Source: DASVLX01 sp035552275
GTDB lineage: Bacteria; Actinomycetota; Actinomycetes; Mycobacteriales; Pseudonocardiaceae
Direction of reading: 5' to 3'
DNA: 25,301 nucleotides
Assembly (NCBI GenBank): GCA_035552275.1
Contig: DASZLR010000187.1
Coordinates: 1-25,301, forward strand
The notes under the pieces are model-generated. The model had not been told where the DNA came from, did not search any database, and saw only the letters and a list, made by a program, of their open reading frames with translations. Shown here piece by piece: positions 14,595-22,665 of the stretch. The translations under genes were made by a program, and so were the position numbers. Position 1 is the stretch's first letter. Every line of letters starts with the position of its first letter.

Positions 14595-15611
14595 TCAGAC
14601 CCCAGGACGAACCGCCTGCTGCACCAGTTCCGGGTCGTTCCAGTCCATCGCCCTGACATGTACCGGATGCCCCTGGTAGGGGGCCTCGACCACCTGGTTG
14701 CCGCCCAGGTACATAAAGACGTGGTGGATCGTGCTCGGGTCGCTTGGGTTGTACGCCAGGAACATCAAATCACCTGGTTGCGCATTGTGCACGGGAAGCA
14801 GCGCGCCGGCGGTGAACTGTTGCCCGGAGACGCGCGGCAGGTTGATGCCGGCCGCCTGGTACGCGCGCAGCATCAGGCCGGAGCAGTCGAACGAGTCCGG
14901 TCCGGTGGCGCCCCACACGTACGGCTTGCCGATCTGGGCCAGCGCGAACGCGATCGCCTTGGCCGCGGCCTGGTTGTCGGTCGGCAGCGCGATGCCGGCG
15001 CTGGCGCCGCAGCCGGTGGGGTCGGTGACCTGGCCGACGTGCTGCACCAGGAACGCGGCCAGGGACGTCCAGTGGTTGTACGCCAACGGAAACGCCGACC
15101 GCTCGATGTCCTGCGCGGTCTCCCCCGGCGGCTGTTGCTGCCAGTTCGGCACCCCGGCCAGCACGTCGTAGAACTTGCCGATCGCGTAGGTCACGTCGAG
15201 CAGCTGAGCCGGGGCGCCCCAGCCCTGCGAGGGTCGCATCTGGAAGATGCCGAGGCTGTCCCGGTCGCCGTAGGGCAGATCGCGCAGCCCGGATTCCTGC
15301 ATGCCGGCCTGGATCGCCACCTGCCAGGCCAGCGGCGGCAGCTTGCGCTGCTTGCCGATCGCGATGATCTGCGCCACGGTGCTCTGCTGGTCGCTGGTCA
15401 GCGACGCGGCCGCGGAGCCGCCGGAGGTGGCGTCGACCAGGGTGAACGGGCCGAGCGAGGCGTCGCAGGAGGTGTTCTGGTAGGCGAGGCCGGCGGCCTG
15501 CTGGGCGCCGCCGATCACCACGTCGGCGATGGTGCCGACGAGCACGACGGCCGCCACGCCGACCGCGCCGAGCACCCCGACCGCGATGCCGACCCGGCCG
15601 CGGCGCCGCAT
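14595..15611 (-). CDS. Bifunctional cell-wall hydrolase: lytic transglycosylase-like plus NlpC/P60
   Basis: This 338-residue protein has an N-terminal membrane helix (about residues 7-33), a lysozyme/transglycosylase-like domain (about 75-180) and a C-terminal NlpC/P60 endopeptidase domain (about 220-335). The first catalytic domain shows GMQESGLRDLPYGDRDSLG followed by IFQMRPSQGWG, with the likely catalytic Glu in QESGL. The second has the Cys of PDSFDCSGLM and the His of IHHVFMYLGG. This architecture is that of Tn916 Orf14/TcpG-type and VirB1-like muramidases, which open peptidoglycan for a conjugation channel. It starts one base after the VirB8-like stop (TGAGATG), so translation is coupled. 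Confidence 0.88.
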   Translation of the reverse strand: MRRRGRVGIAVGVLGAVGVAAVVLVGTIADVVIGGAQQAAGLAYQNTSCDASLGPFTLVDATSGGSAAASLTSDQQSTVAQIIAIGKQRKLPPLAWQVAIQAGMQESGLRDLPYGDRDSLGIFQMRPSQGWGAPAQLLDVTYAIGKFYDVLAGVPNWQQQPPGETAQDIERSAFPLAYNHWTSLAAFLVQHVGQVTDPTGCGASAGIALPTDNQAAAKAIAFALAQIGKPYVWGATGPDSFDCSGLMLRAYQAAGINLPRVSGQQFTAGALLPVHNAQPGDLMFLAYNPSDPSTIHHVFMYLGGNQVVEAPYQGHPVHVRAMDWNDPELVQQAVRPGV

Positions 15612-15612
15612 C

Positions 15613-16227
15613 TCACGGTCCTCCGCTGTAGGAGGACACCAGCCAGCCCTGGGGGGTGTTGACGACCGTGATGTCCAGCGTTCCGCCGTTGGTCGCTAAC
15701 CGGACCACCACGGAACTGGTGTAGGACGCCAGGATCTGCGGCTGCCCGGTGACCGTGGTCGCGGTGATGTTGCCCGGGTCGATGGTGCTCATCGCGGCGG
15801 CCAGGAACTCCGGCTCGGTGTAGGGCCGCAGCTGGTCCAGCCACTGCGCGGAGGTCATGCCGAGCGGGTGATTCACCCAGGCGGCGGCCCAGGACCGGGC
15901 GACGGTGACCGCCTGCGGGGCCGGCAGCGCCGGGGTCGGCGCCTCTGGGACGGTGGTCAGCCGGGTCTGGGTCGTCGTCGGTGCGCTGGATGTGGTGCTG
16001 GCGTCGGTCGCGGTCGCCGAGGACGAGCTGTCGCTGGTGAACCCGCTGGACGCCGGCGGGGAGTGGTGGCCGCCGGCGTTCTTGAGGTACGGCGCCACCA
16101 CCGCGACCACGATGGCGATCACCGCCAGACCGACGATCGCGGCCACCAGGTGTCTGGGCGAGCGCAGCGGCCAGCCCCACAGCCGGCGGTACACCGCGCT
16201 GCGGCCTCGGTTGGTGCGGATGGGCAT
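15613..16227 (-). CDS. VirB8/TcpC-like bitopic membrane protein
   Basis: This 204-residue protein has a basic cytoplasmic N-terminus (about 1-27), one membrane helix (about 28-48, LVAAIVGLAVIAIVVAVVAPY), a long Ser/Thr/Pro linker (about 55-100) and a C-terminal domain. That domain (VARSWAAAWVNHPLGM, LDQLRPYTEPEFLAAAMS, then strands up to GWLVSSYSGG) fits the NTF2-like fold of VirB8, TcpC and Tn916 Orf13. Such proteins form the scaffold of the channel outside the membrane. Sequence conservation is low in this family, so the call rests on topology, domain pattern and gene order. ATG 16227 has AGGAGA about seven bases upstream. Confidence 0.72.
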   Translation of the reverse strand: MPIRTNRGRSAVYRRLWGWPLRSPRHLVAAIVGLAVIAIVVAVVAPYLKNAGGHHSPPASSGFTSDSSSSATATDASTTSSAPTTTQTRLTTVPEAPTPALPAPQAVTVARSWAAAWVNHPLGMTSAQWLDQLRPYTEPEFLAAAMSTIDPGNITATTVTGQPQILASYTSSVVVRLATNGGTLDITVVNTPQGWLVSSYSGGP

Positions 16228-16245
16228 GCGGGCTCTCCTACTGCG

Positions 16246-18207
16246 TTACGCGGGACCCCCGCTGTCCCGCACCTCAAGTCCTCTGGACGGCCGATACAGC
16301 ACGTACACCGGGCGGCCGGAGACCATCTCGGCCTCGGCCCGCCGCGGCCCGGCCCCGACGCTCTCCGGCCGGGAGACCTGGGACGGCACCACGAACAGGT
16401 CGTTGGTCCGGTCCCAGCCGCGATCCACCACCGACGGCGAGTCGACCAGCCGGCTCGCGCCCGCCTCCGGCACGGTGATCGTCGGGCCGCCGTAGCCGCG
16501 CGGTCCGGCCGGGGCCAATGCTGGCGCGCCGTCGGCGTCGATGCTGCCTGGCAGCGGCCGGCGGCCGCCCGGCCGGTCCATCCGCTGCGCGGTGGCCCGC
16601 ACCGCCGGGCCGCTGGCCTGCTCCGGAATCGTCGCCTCCGGACGGATTCGCGGTCCGTCGGCGGCGCCCGGCCCGGTGTCCGCGTCCCGGACGCCGCGCC
16701 AGAACGACTCCTGCGCGGTCGGTTCGGTGGACCGCTTGCGGCGGAACATGCTGGGCGCCGAGGGAATCCCGGCGCCGGCCGCCGCCACGGACATCTCGAC
16801 CATCTGCCAGATCCGCCGCAGCGGCCGGCCGACCATGAAGAACACGATGGTGGCCAACCCGGCCAGCATGGTCTGCGCGAACAGCGACAGCTGCGGTGCG
16901 CCGAAGATCAGGTTGAGCAGCAGCGCGTGCACGCCGGCCAGCGCGGACAGCAGCAGCACGTTGAACAGCACCGCGCCGGCCGCTCGGGCGATCCGCGGCA
17001 GCAGGTCTTCCATGACCATCGCGGCCAGGCCGATCAGCGGCGCGGCGAGCATCAGGATGCGCAGCAGCACCTGGGCGAGCAGCACGGCGGCCTTGGCGAA
17101 CAGCTGGAACAGCGCGTACGCCATGGCCTGCAACGCGGCCAGGAACCCGACGCCGGTGCGGCTGCCCTCGGTGCCCTCGAAATAGCCGGCGGCCGGACCC
17201 AGTTTCGACGGCAGGCTCTTGTAGTCGTTCTGCTTGGCCGAGACCTGCGCCGGATCGCCGGCCGAGGCCCGCTGGTCGGTCGCCCACGCCTGGTCCGACA
17301 GCAGCTCGGGGCCGTACTGCGCGGCCTGCGGCGACGTGGGATCGCCGAACTCGCCGCGCAGCCAGTTGTTGTAGATGACGTGGTCGTACAACGAGATCGG
17401 CAGCGCGTCGTCCTGCGTGACCTGCTGGCCCGAGGGCAGGAAGCCGGCCTGGATCTGCGAGGTCTTCTGCAACAGCAGGGAATCCACCTGGCTGTACAGC
17501 GGACCGAGCGCGAGAACCGAGGCGGCCAACCACATCCCGGCCAATGCCCACATGGTGCGTTTGCCGATTCTGGCCAGGTTGCCGGTCCAGATGTAGCGGA
17601 ACAGCATGATGGCCAGGATCAGCGCGACCGGCCCGAACCAGCGCAGATAGATGTTGTTGTAGAACGTTTTCGCCGCGGCCTGCACCGCATTATCGAGGGA
17701 GCCGAGCAGACCATCCGGTGACAGCATCGCGTAGTGCAGGCTGTTGGTGGCGCCGACGATGTTCTTGCCGATGTTGAACAGCTCGTTGCCGGCCCAGGTG
17801 TCGATCACCGAGTTGGGATCGGTGATCGTCTGCGCGAGCACGCAGTTGTCCTGGTAGGCGTGCCAGACGACACCGGCGTAGTTGTACTTGCCGTAGTTGA
17901 TCGTCCGGCCGTCCGGGCCGGTCGGGCCGGGGTGGTCGGCGGTCGGCGGGTCGACCGCGCCGACCATGCCGGACCCGGGGCTCTCCGGCAGCGGCGCGAC
18001 GCCGCACTGGTCGGCGAAGGCCGGCGTGCCGATCATTACCTGGAGACCGAGCAGGCCGGCCACGACCAGCACCACGGTGCGTTTTCGATGTGAGCGCAGC
18101 GGAATGCCGCTGGCGCGACGCTTCGCGAGCCGGCGTCGGATCGCCTGGCGAGTCACACCGAGCAGTACGGCGGTGACCAGCACCGCCGTCTCGACACCCG
18201 CGCTCAT
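16246..18207 (-). CDS. VirB6/TrbL-like polytopic membrane protein
   Basis: This 653-residue protein has a first hydrophobic segment near residues 6-22, then a signal-like helix (about 43-66, VVLVVAGLLGLQVM) before an extracellular region with cysteines (DQCGVAPL, DNCVLAQT). At least five further helices follow (FGPVALILAIMLFRYIW, MWALAGMWLAASVLALG, LLAQVLLRILMLAAPLIGLAAM, VLFNVLLLSALAGVHALLLN, MLAGLATIVFFMVG). About 150 residues of hydrophilic Pro/Arg/Gly-rich tail remain in the cytoplasm. The layout matches VirB6/TrbL/TcpH inner-membrane channel proteins. Its ATG overlaps the stop of the VirB4-like gene (ATGA), so the two are coupled. The long tail is typical of Gram-positive versions. Confidence 0.8.
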   Translation of the reverse strand: MSAGVETAVLVTAVLLGVTRQAIRRRLAKRRASGIPLRSHRKRTVVLVVAGLLGLQVMIGTPAFADQCGVAPLPESPGSGMVGAVDPPTADHPGPTGPDGRTINYGKYNYAGVVWHAYQDNCVLAQTITDPNSVIDTWAGNELFNIGKNIVGATNSLHYAMLSPDGLLGSLDNAVQAAAKTFYNNIYLRWFGPVALILAIMLFRYIWTGNLARIGKRTMWALAGMWLAASVLALGPLYSQVDSLLLQKTSQIQAGFLPSGQQVTQDDALPISLYDHVIYNNWLRGEFGDPTSPQAAQYGPELLSDQAWATDQRASAGDPAQVSAKQNDYKSLPSKLGPAAGYFEGTEGSRTGVGFLAALQAMAYALFQLFAKAAVLLAQVLLRILMLAAPLIGLAAMVMEDLLPRIARAAGAVLFNVLLLSALAGVHALLLNLIFGAPQLSLFAQTMLAGLATIVFFMVGRPLRRIWQMVEMSVAAAGAGIPSAPSMFRRKRSTEPTAQESFWRGVRDADTGPGAADGPRIRPEATIPEQASGPAVRATAQRMDRPGGRRPLPGSIDADGAPALAPAGPRGYGGPTITVPEAGASRLVDSPSVVDRGWDRTNDLFVVPSQVSRPESVGAGPRRAEAEMVSGRPVYVLYRPSRGLEVRDSGGPA

Positions 18208-21116
18208 GCGAGATCGTCCCGGCCGCTCCGCGGGTCGCCGGCGTCCGCTTCGGGCGTGGTGACCAACTCGTCGGCAAGGCCGACCTCCAGCTCGGCGGCG
18301 AAGTCGTCGTCGTCAAAGCCGCTCGGCATGGCCGGTGTTGGCTGCGCTGTTTGCGCCGACCGTGCTGTCTGTGCTGGCGCCGATGTCTCTGGCAGCGGCG
18401 ACTGGGGGCGAGCGGGCAGCGCGGGCGCGGCGGCCCGGCCCTCGCGCATGGCATCGGGGGTGGTGTCCAGGGCCGCGCGGAGGTGTTCCAGGTGCGGGCC
18501 GGAGAAGTCGATCTTGATTCGCTCCACGCCGCCGGCGCCGTCGGCGAAGATGAACTGCCGGGGCGCCCGGTCCCGCTCGGTCATCCCCTGATCGCCGCCG
18601 GGGCGTCGGCCCAGGCTGGCCACCACCTGCTCGTAGCCGGCGCCGACCGGCACCTTCAGCAGCCGCAGCGCGTCGGCCTGGGCGTCGCCGTCGTCCAGCC
18701 GGCCGACGAACACCGAGTCCAGCAGCGTGACGAAGCCCTGGATACGCAGGAAGTCGGCGGGAATCTGGCTGGACAGCAGCACCCGGACGTTCCACTTCCG
18801 GGAGTCGCGGGCGAACCGGTTCATCAGCACCCGGCCGGTCGGCACTTCGGAGAGGAAGAACGCCTCGTCGATCCAGACACCCTTGCGCTCGTCCTTGGGC
18901 CGCTCGTAGATCGACCGCTGGGTGAGCCACGCGGCGAGGTTGAGCAGTTCCACGCCCAACGACTCGGCGTCGGTCCAGTGTTCGCGGCCGACACCGTCCT
19001 TGGGCAACGCCAGCCCGGCCATGGTGAGCACGGTCAGCCGGTCGTCCCGCGTCTCGGAGTACGGGTCGGCGTCACGTTCCGGGATGAGCAGGCTCATCCG
19101 GTCGCGCATCTCGTCCAGGAAGTCGGCCACCACGACGGCGTGCTCGTGGTGCTCGCTGGCGTCCCGGCGCAGCGCGTCGAACACCTGCGAGGGGTCAGCG
19201 TCGATCCGGCCGCCGACCGTGCGCACCGCGCGCAGCAACACGATCCGGGTCTGCGGCATCCGGGCCACCTCGTAGGGCAGCAGTCCGGACAGCACGTCCA
19301 GCACCAGCCGCCGCCGGGTGGCCGCGGTCAGCGCCTTCTCCCGCCGCCAGGCGCGCTCGGGGTCGTCCTCGTCCATGAAATGCGACAGCTCAGGCTCGGC
19401 CACCACCCGGTACGGATTGAGGATGCCGGGCTGGGCGTTGAGCAGGTTGATCGGCCGGGCGTAGGGGCGCAGCTCGGGCAGATCGCAGATCTTCGCCAGC
19501 GGGCCGGACGGGTCCAGCAGCGTCCAGTGCGCGCCGGCGCGCAGCGACTTGTAGACGATGCCGCCGCCGAGAAACGATTTGCCCCCGCCCAGGCCGGCGA
19601 CCAGGGCGGACAGCCCGGAGCTGTCCCGGATCTCCTGGGCCATCCAGGCGTCCCAGGCGACCGGGCGGCGGGTCGCGGTGCAGGTCTCGCCGAGCAGGAT
19701 GCCGCGCCGGTCGCCCACCTCGGCGGTCGCGGTCGGCACGGCGGACGCGGCCCACACCACCGAGCCGCGGCGGGCGTAGGCGGCGTTGGCCAGCGGCTCG
19801 CCGGGGATGAACTCGCGGGCCAGCGCGTACTGGGCCTCGGGGTGCTCGATGGCGACCTTGGGCTTGTACAGCTCCAGCAACTGCTGGGCCAGCCGCAGCG
19901 CCTCGCGTTCGGTCGCGCCGGAGACGGCCAGCCGCCACCAGGACCGGACCCGGGTGCCCAACTCGGTGAACCCGGAGGTCATCTCGTCGTCGATCTCCAG
20001 CACCCGGGACGCCTGCCGGGACAGCGACTGCGGCGGGTCCAGCTCGTGCTCGTCGGTGTAGTGCCGGACCTGCGAGCGGACCTTGTTCATCTGCCGCTGC
20101 AACTCGCCGGACACGTCCTCGGGCCGGCGCACGTAGATCCGGGCGGACCACTCCACGGAGGCCGGCAGGCGGTCGGCGTGCTGCACCCACGGGTCGTCCA
20201 CGTCGGGGATGCGCAGGCCGTGCATCTGGCCGACGGTCAGCACCGCGACGTACCGCTTGAGGCCGGCGTTGGAGCCGGTGCGGCCGCGCACGGTGACGGT
20301 GGGCGCGTAGGGCTCGGTGTGGAAGTCGGCGGCGTCGGTGAAGCTGGCCAGGTCCTCGGGCTCCCAGCTGGCGCCCGGCACGGCCGGCAGGTTGCGCGGC
20401 GCGGGCAGGCCCAGCGAGCAGGACCGGTGCAGCAGCCAGGACATCTCGTCGGCGGTCGCCGGCCGACCCTGCATGCCGGCCGAGCCGATCACCTGGTCGA
20501 GATGCTCGACCTCGCTGTCCAGCGCGACCAACTCGGCGTCCACCGCGTCCGGGAAGATCCGGCGCAAGATCGGCGCGGCCCGCTCGACCGCGCGGTCCAT
20601 CATGTTCCGGGTCTGCACCTGGACGCCGAGGTAGACCTCTTTCTCGGCCATCGAGCGGCCCAGCAACTGCTGTTGCTCGCCGACCATGTAGTCATCGAAG
20701 GTGAGCGCGCCGCGGGTGTCCGGCAGCCGATTCACCGCGTTGTGCACGTGCGCCTCGGCCCACATCCGGATCGGATAGGGCCGGGTGGTCACCCGGAGGT
20801 GCAGCCAGCGGCCCTGGAGCTCGGAGTACTGGCCGGCGATCGCGTTGACCAGGTCCTGGCGCTGCGAGTCGGACCGGAACGACCAGCGTTGCGGGGCAAG
20901 CTTGTACCAGGCGTAGACCTCCTGCGAGGTGCGCAGCAGGTGGCCGTCCACGCTGCGGGCCAGGATCGACGGTGTGTAGCTGGGGATCGCCTGCTCGCCG
21001 GGCAGCCGCCGGCCGCGCCGGCTGTACTCTGCCCGCTCGGCTGGCCGCTGTCCCCGCACCGCGTGCGGGGGCACGTTGCCCGCCCGACGATCGTTGTCTG
21101 CCCGGCGTCCGAACAC
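18204..21116 (-). CDS. VirB4-like conjugation/secretion ATPase
   Basis: This is a 970-residue member of the VirB4/TraC/TcpF ATPase family that powers type IV secretion. The Walker A motif is AGLGGGKSFLGGG with Lys513, and Walker B is GVWIDEAFFLSE with Asp750-Glu751. RDSRKWNVRVLLSSQIPADF follows, as in HerA-FtsK-type ATPases. The N-terminal ~450 residues form the usual non-catalytic domain. The C-terminus after about 880 is Ala/Pro/Thr-rich and acidic, and probably disordered. GTG 21116 is supported by GGAGG overlapping the upstream stop. It is about 100 residues longer than typical VirB4 because of the tail. No FtsK/VirD4 coupling protein accompanies it in the window. Confidence 0.92.
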   Translation of the reverse strand: MFGRRADNDRRAGNVPPHAVRGQRPAERAEYSRRGRRLPGEQAIPSYTPSILARSVDGHLLRTSQEVYAWYKLAPQRWSFRSDSQRQDLVNAIAGQYSELQGRWLHLRVTTRPYPIRMWAEAHVHNAVNRLPDTRGALTFDDYMVGEQQQLLGRSMAEKEVYLGVQVQTRNMMDRAVERAAPILRRIFPDAVDAELVALDSEVEHLDQVIGSAGMQGRPATADEMSWLLHRSCSLGLPAPRNLPAVPGASWEPEDLASFTDAADFHTEPYAPTVTVRGRTGSNAGLKRYVAVLTVGQMHGLRIPDVDDPWVQHADRLPASVEWSARIYVRRPEDVSGELQRQMNKVRSQVRHYTDEHELDPPQSLSRQASRVLEIDDEMTSGFTELGTRVRSWWRLAVSGATEREALRLAQQLLELYKPKVAIEHPEAQYALAREFIPGEPLANAAYARRGSVVWAASAVPTATAEVGDRRGILLGETCTATRRPVAWDAWMAQEIRDSSGLSALVAGLGGGKSFLGGGIVYKSLRAGAHWTLLDPSGPLAKICDLPELRPYARPINLLNAQPGILNPYRVVAEPELSHFMDEDDPERAWRREKALTAATRRRLVLDVLSGLLPYEVARMPQTRIVLLRAVRTVGGRIDADPSQVFDALRRDASEHHEHAVVVADFLDEMRDRMSLLIPERDADPYSETRDDRLTVLTMAGLALPKDGVGREHWTDAESLGVELLNLAAWLTQRSIYERPKDERKGVWIDEAFFLSEVPTGRVLMNRFARDSRKWNVRVLLSSQIPADFLRIQGFVTLLDSVFVGRLDDGDAQADALRLLKVPVGAGYEQVVASLGRRPGGDQGMTERDRAPRQFIFADGAGGVERIKIDFSGPHLEHLRAALDTTPDAMREGRAAAPALPARPQSPLPETSAPAQTARSAQTAQPTPAMPSGFDDDDFAAELEVGLADELVTTPEADAGDPRSGRDDLA

Positions 21117-21119
21117 CGC

Positions 21120-21791
21120 CTACCTCCTTGCTGACCGGCCGCGCCGCCGTGCAGGCCGCGCGACCGCCCGTGGTGATCCAGCGAACGGCTGCCGTGCGGC
21201 CTGCGGACCGGCCCAGCTCGGCGGATTCGGCTGTACCGGCTCCCAGGCCGGTTGCTGAATCTGCGGCTGGATCGGCTGAGGCCGGATGGCGTGCCGGGGC
21301 GGCGCTCCCGCCGCTGTCGATCGACCCCTCGCTCGCCTCGCTCCCCGCACCGCGTTCGGCGCGTTGACTGTGTTGACGACATTCGGCGCCGTGGCGCGCT
21401 GCCTGGCCCTACCGGACGACACCCGGGGACGGGGACGCTGGGCGTGCACCCGGATCCGGGTGGCGCTGGCGGCGCCGCCGATCCCCGATGATCTTTCCCG
21501 GGGCGTGTGCAACTCTCCTATCCACATCGCCAGCACCGCACCCAGCGGGCGCTCATGGCTGATCCGGTGGGTGAGGAACCTGGTCAGCGCCACGGTGATC
21601 ACCAGCGCCCACGCGGCCGTGAAGAAGCCGAACCCGAAGCCCAGCTCGCGTTCCACGGTCAGCGTGATGAAGAACACCACGATGCCGACGCCCCAGGCCA
21701 CGTACCGAGCCCGCCACGGAAAGGTCGCCTTCGGCGGACCCAGCCAGACCGCATCGACGCGATAGACCTCGTCGTCGGTGCCTACCCGCAC
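21120..21791 (-). CDS. PrgI/VirB3-like membrane protein with long basic tail
   Basis: The first ~100 of 223 residues fit the PrgI/VirB3/TcpE pattern: a short N-terminal strand (EVYRVDAVWLGPPKATFPW), two adjacent membrane helices (YVAWGVGIVVFFITLTV and FFTAAWALVITVALTRFL) and HRISHERPLGAVL. In type IV systems this protein binds the VirB4 ATPase, whose gene starts four bases after this stop. The remaining ~120 residues are an Arg/Pro/Gln-rich low-complexity tail. GTG 21791 is used, with GGGTGA about eight bases upstream. The tail is unusual for the family and would carry strong positive charge into the cytoplasm. Confidence 0.75.
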   Translation of the reverse strand: MRVGTDDEVYRVDAVWLGPPKATFPWRARYVAWGVGIVVFFITLTVERELGFGFGFFTAAWALVITVALTRFLTHRISHERPLGAVLAMWIGELHTPRERSSGIGGAASATRIRVHAQRPRPRVSSGRARQRATAPNVVNTVNAPNAVRGARRARGRSTAAGAPPRHAIRPQPIQPQIQQPAWEPVQPNPPSWAGPQAARQPFAGSPRAVARPARRRGRSARR

Positions 21792-21813
21792 AGCAGATCA
21801 CCCGGCCGTTCGG

Positions 21814-22077
21814 TTAACTGGTGAACAGGTTGGCGAGCCAGGTGCCGAGGTTGACGCCCGCCCCGGTCACCGCCAACCCGATGACCGCCAGTGCCACGAA
21901 CACCCCGCCAATCCGACGCATCACTCCCGCGTTGTCGCCCTTGCTGCCGCCCAGCCACAGCAGCAGCAGCGCCACGAACAGCAGCAACAGGGGCACGATG
22001 TTCTTGAGAATCCAGTCGCTGAAGGAACTGGTGTTCAGGCTGGTCGCTGCCAGCGTGCTGAGGGCCGAGCCCGTCAT
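21814..22077 (-). CDS. VirB2/TrbC-like small two-helix membrane protein
   Basis: This 87-residue protein has two hydrophobic helices (about 23-45, WILKNIVPLLLLFVALLLLW, and about 57-80, GGVFVALAVIGLAVTG) joined by a short basic loop (GSKGDNAGVMRR). Size, topology and first place in the operon resemble the VirB2/TrbC pilin-like subunits of type IV systems. Gram-positive systems often carry such a small protein without forming a pilus. ATG 22077 has a strong GGGAGGA six bases upstream. No signal-peptidase site is obvious, so processing is unclear. Confidence 0.68.
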   Translation of the reverse strand: MTGSALSTLAATSLNTSSFSDWILKNIVPLLLLFVALLLLWLGGSKGDNAGVMRRIGGVFVALAVIGLAVTGAGVNLGTWLANLFTS

Positions 22078-22665
22078 CTCGTCCTCCCGGGGGCGAGGGG
22101 TGGGGCGGACAGTCGCGTTGCGGCGACGGGTGCGGCCGCCCCGGGTGCTGGTGTCGAGTAGAACATGTTCCGTTGACTTCTTGTAGTGGTCGACACGCGC
22201 AGAGTAAATCCTATCCGGTTGCCCCGACGCTTGATTCCGTGCTCATCTGACCACACACATCATCGACCGGGAACAGCTGGATGAAGCCGAAATACACCCG
22301 TTCGCCGTAGTCCGAGGTCACCGGGCGGCCCGGTCGGGCAACGGTCGGTGATCGAGTGTACCCACCAACGGGGTGCGCGCCTACCGTTGGATTGACCGGA
22401 TCAGGTGCTCGTGGTCACACCAGCTCAACTGTGAGTTCCCGGACATGGCGACACCGTCCCACCCACTGGGATCATCGGTCCCGCACACATGCCCGACATG
22501 GGGATCACCTGGGCCGGCACGATCCGCATGCTGGACACCGGCGTCCCCAACGGCAGGACTGGCGATTCAGGCGTCCCTGACGTCGTGACGACACCGCCTC
22601 CGCTCCCCGGTCCTGTCGTTGTCCAGACGGAGCGAGCCGCGTGGAGGGCTGCGGGCACAGAACGA
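22078..22665. other. 588-bp intergenic region upstream of the secretion-like operon
   Basis: No convincing gene is found. On the minus strand a short frame from about 22428 to a TAG near 22220 contains a coding-looking piece (SDYGERVYFGFIQLFPVDD, about 22315-22259) but has no good start; it may be a remnant. Plus-strand frames in 22356-22590 are short and of atypical composition. The part next to 22077 probably holds the operon's promoter. Confidence 0.45.
22161..22208 (-). promoter_or_regulatory. Putative promoter and palindromic operator of the secretion-like operon
   Basis: On the minus strand TTTACT (22208-22203) and TACAAG (22185-22180), spaced 17 bp, could act as -35 and -10 boxes. Directly after the expected start point lies the perfect 10-bp palindrome GAACATGTTC (22170-22161), 84 bases before the first start codon. 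The -10 match is weak; the palindrome is certain, its role inferred. Confidence 0.35.

Noticed and set aside
18351..21134. A 927-codon open frame on the plus strand opposite the VirB4-like gene, and similar long antisense frames opposite the P55-like, hydrolase, nadE, panB and VirB6-like genes
   Set aside because: Their products are rich in Arg, Gly, His, Gln and Pro with no recognisable domains. They are the antisense frames expected in GC-rich DNA, while the opposite strand carries intact catalytic motifs.
22161..22170. GAACATGTTC as an SOS/LexA box
   Set aside because: The actinobacterial SOS box has GAAC and GTTC separated by four bases; here only two separate them. It is kept as an unassigned palindrome.
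14114..22665. Integrase, att direct repeats or tRNA genes marking an integrated element around the secretion-like operon
   Set aside because: None could be seen inside the window, and no tRNA cloverleaf was recognised anywhere in it.
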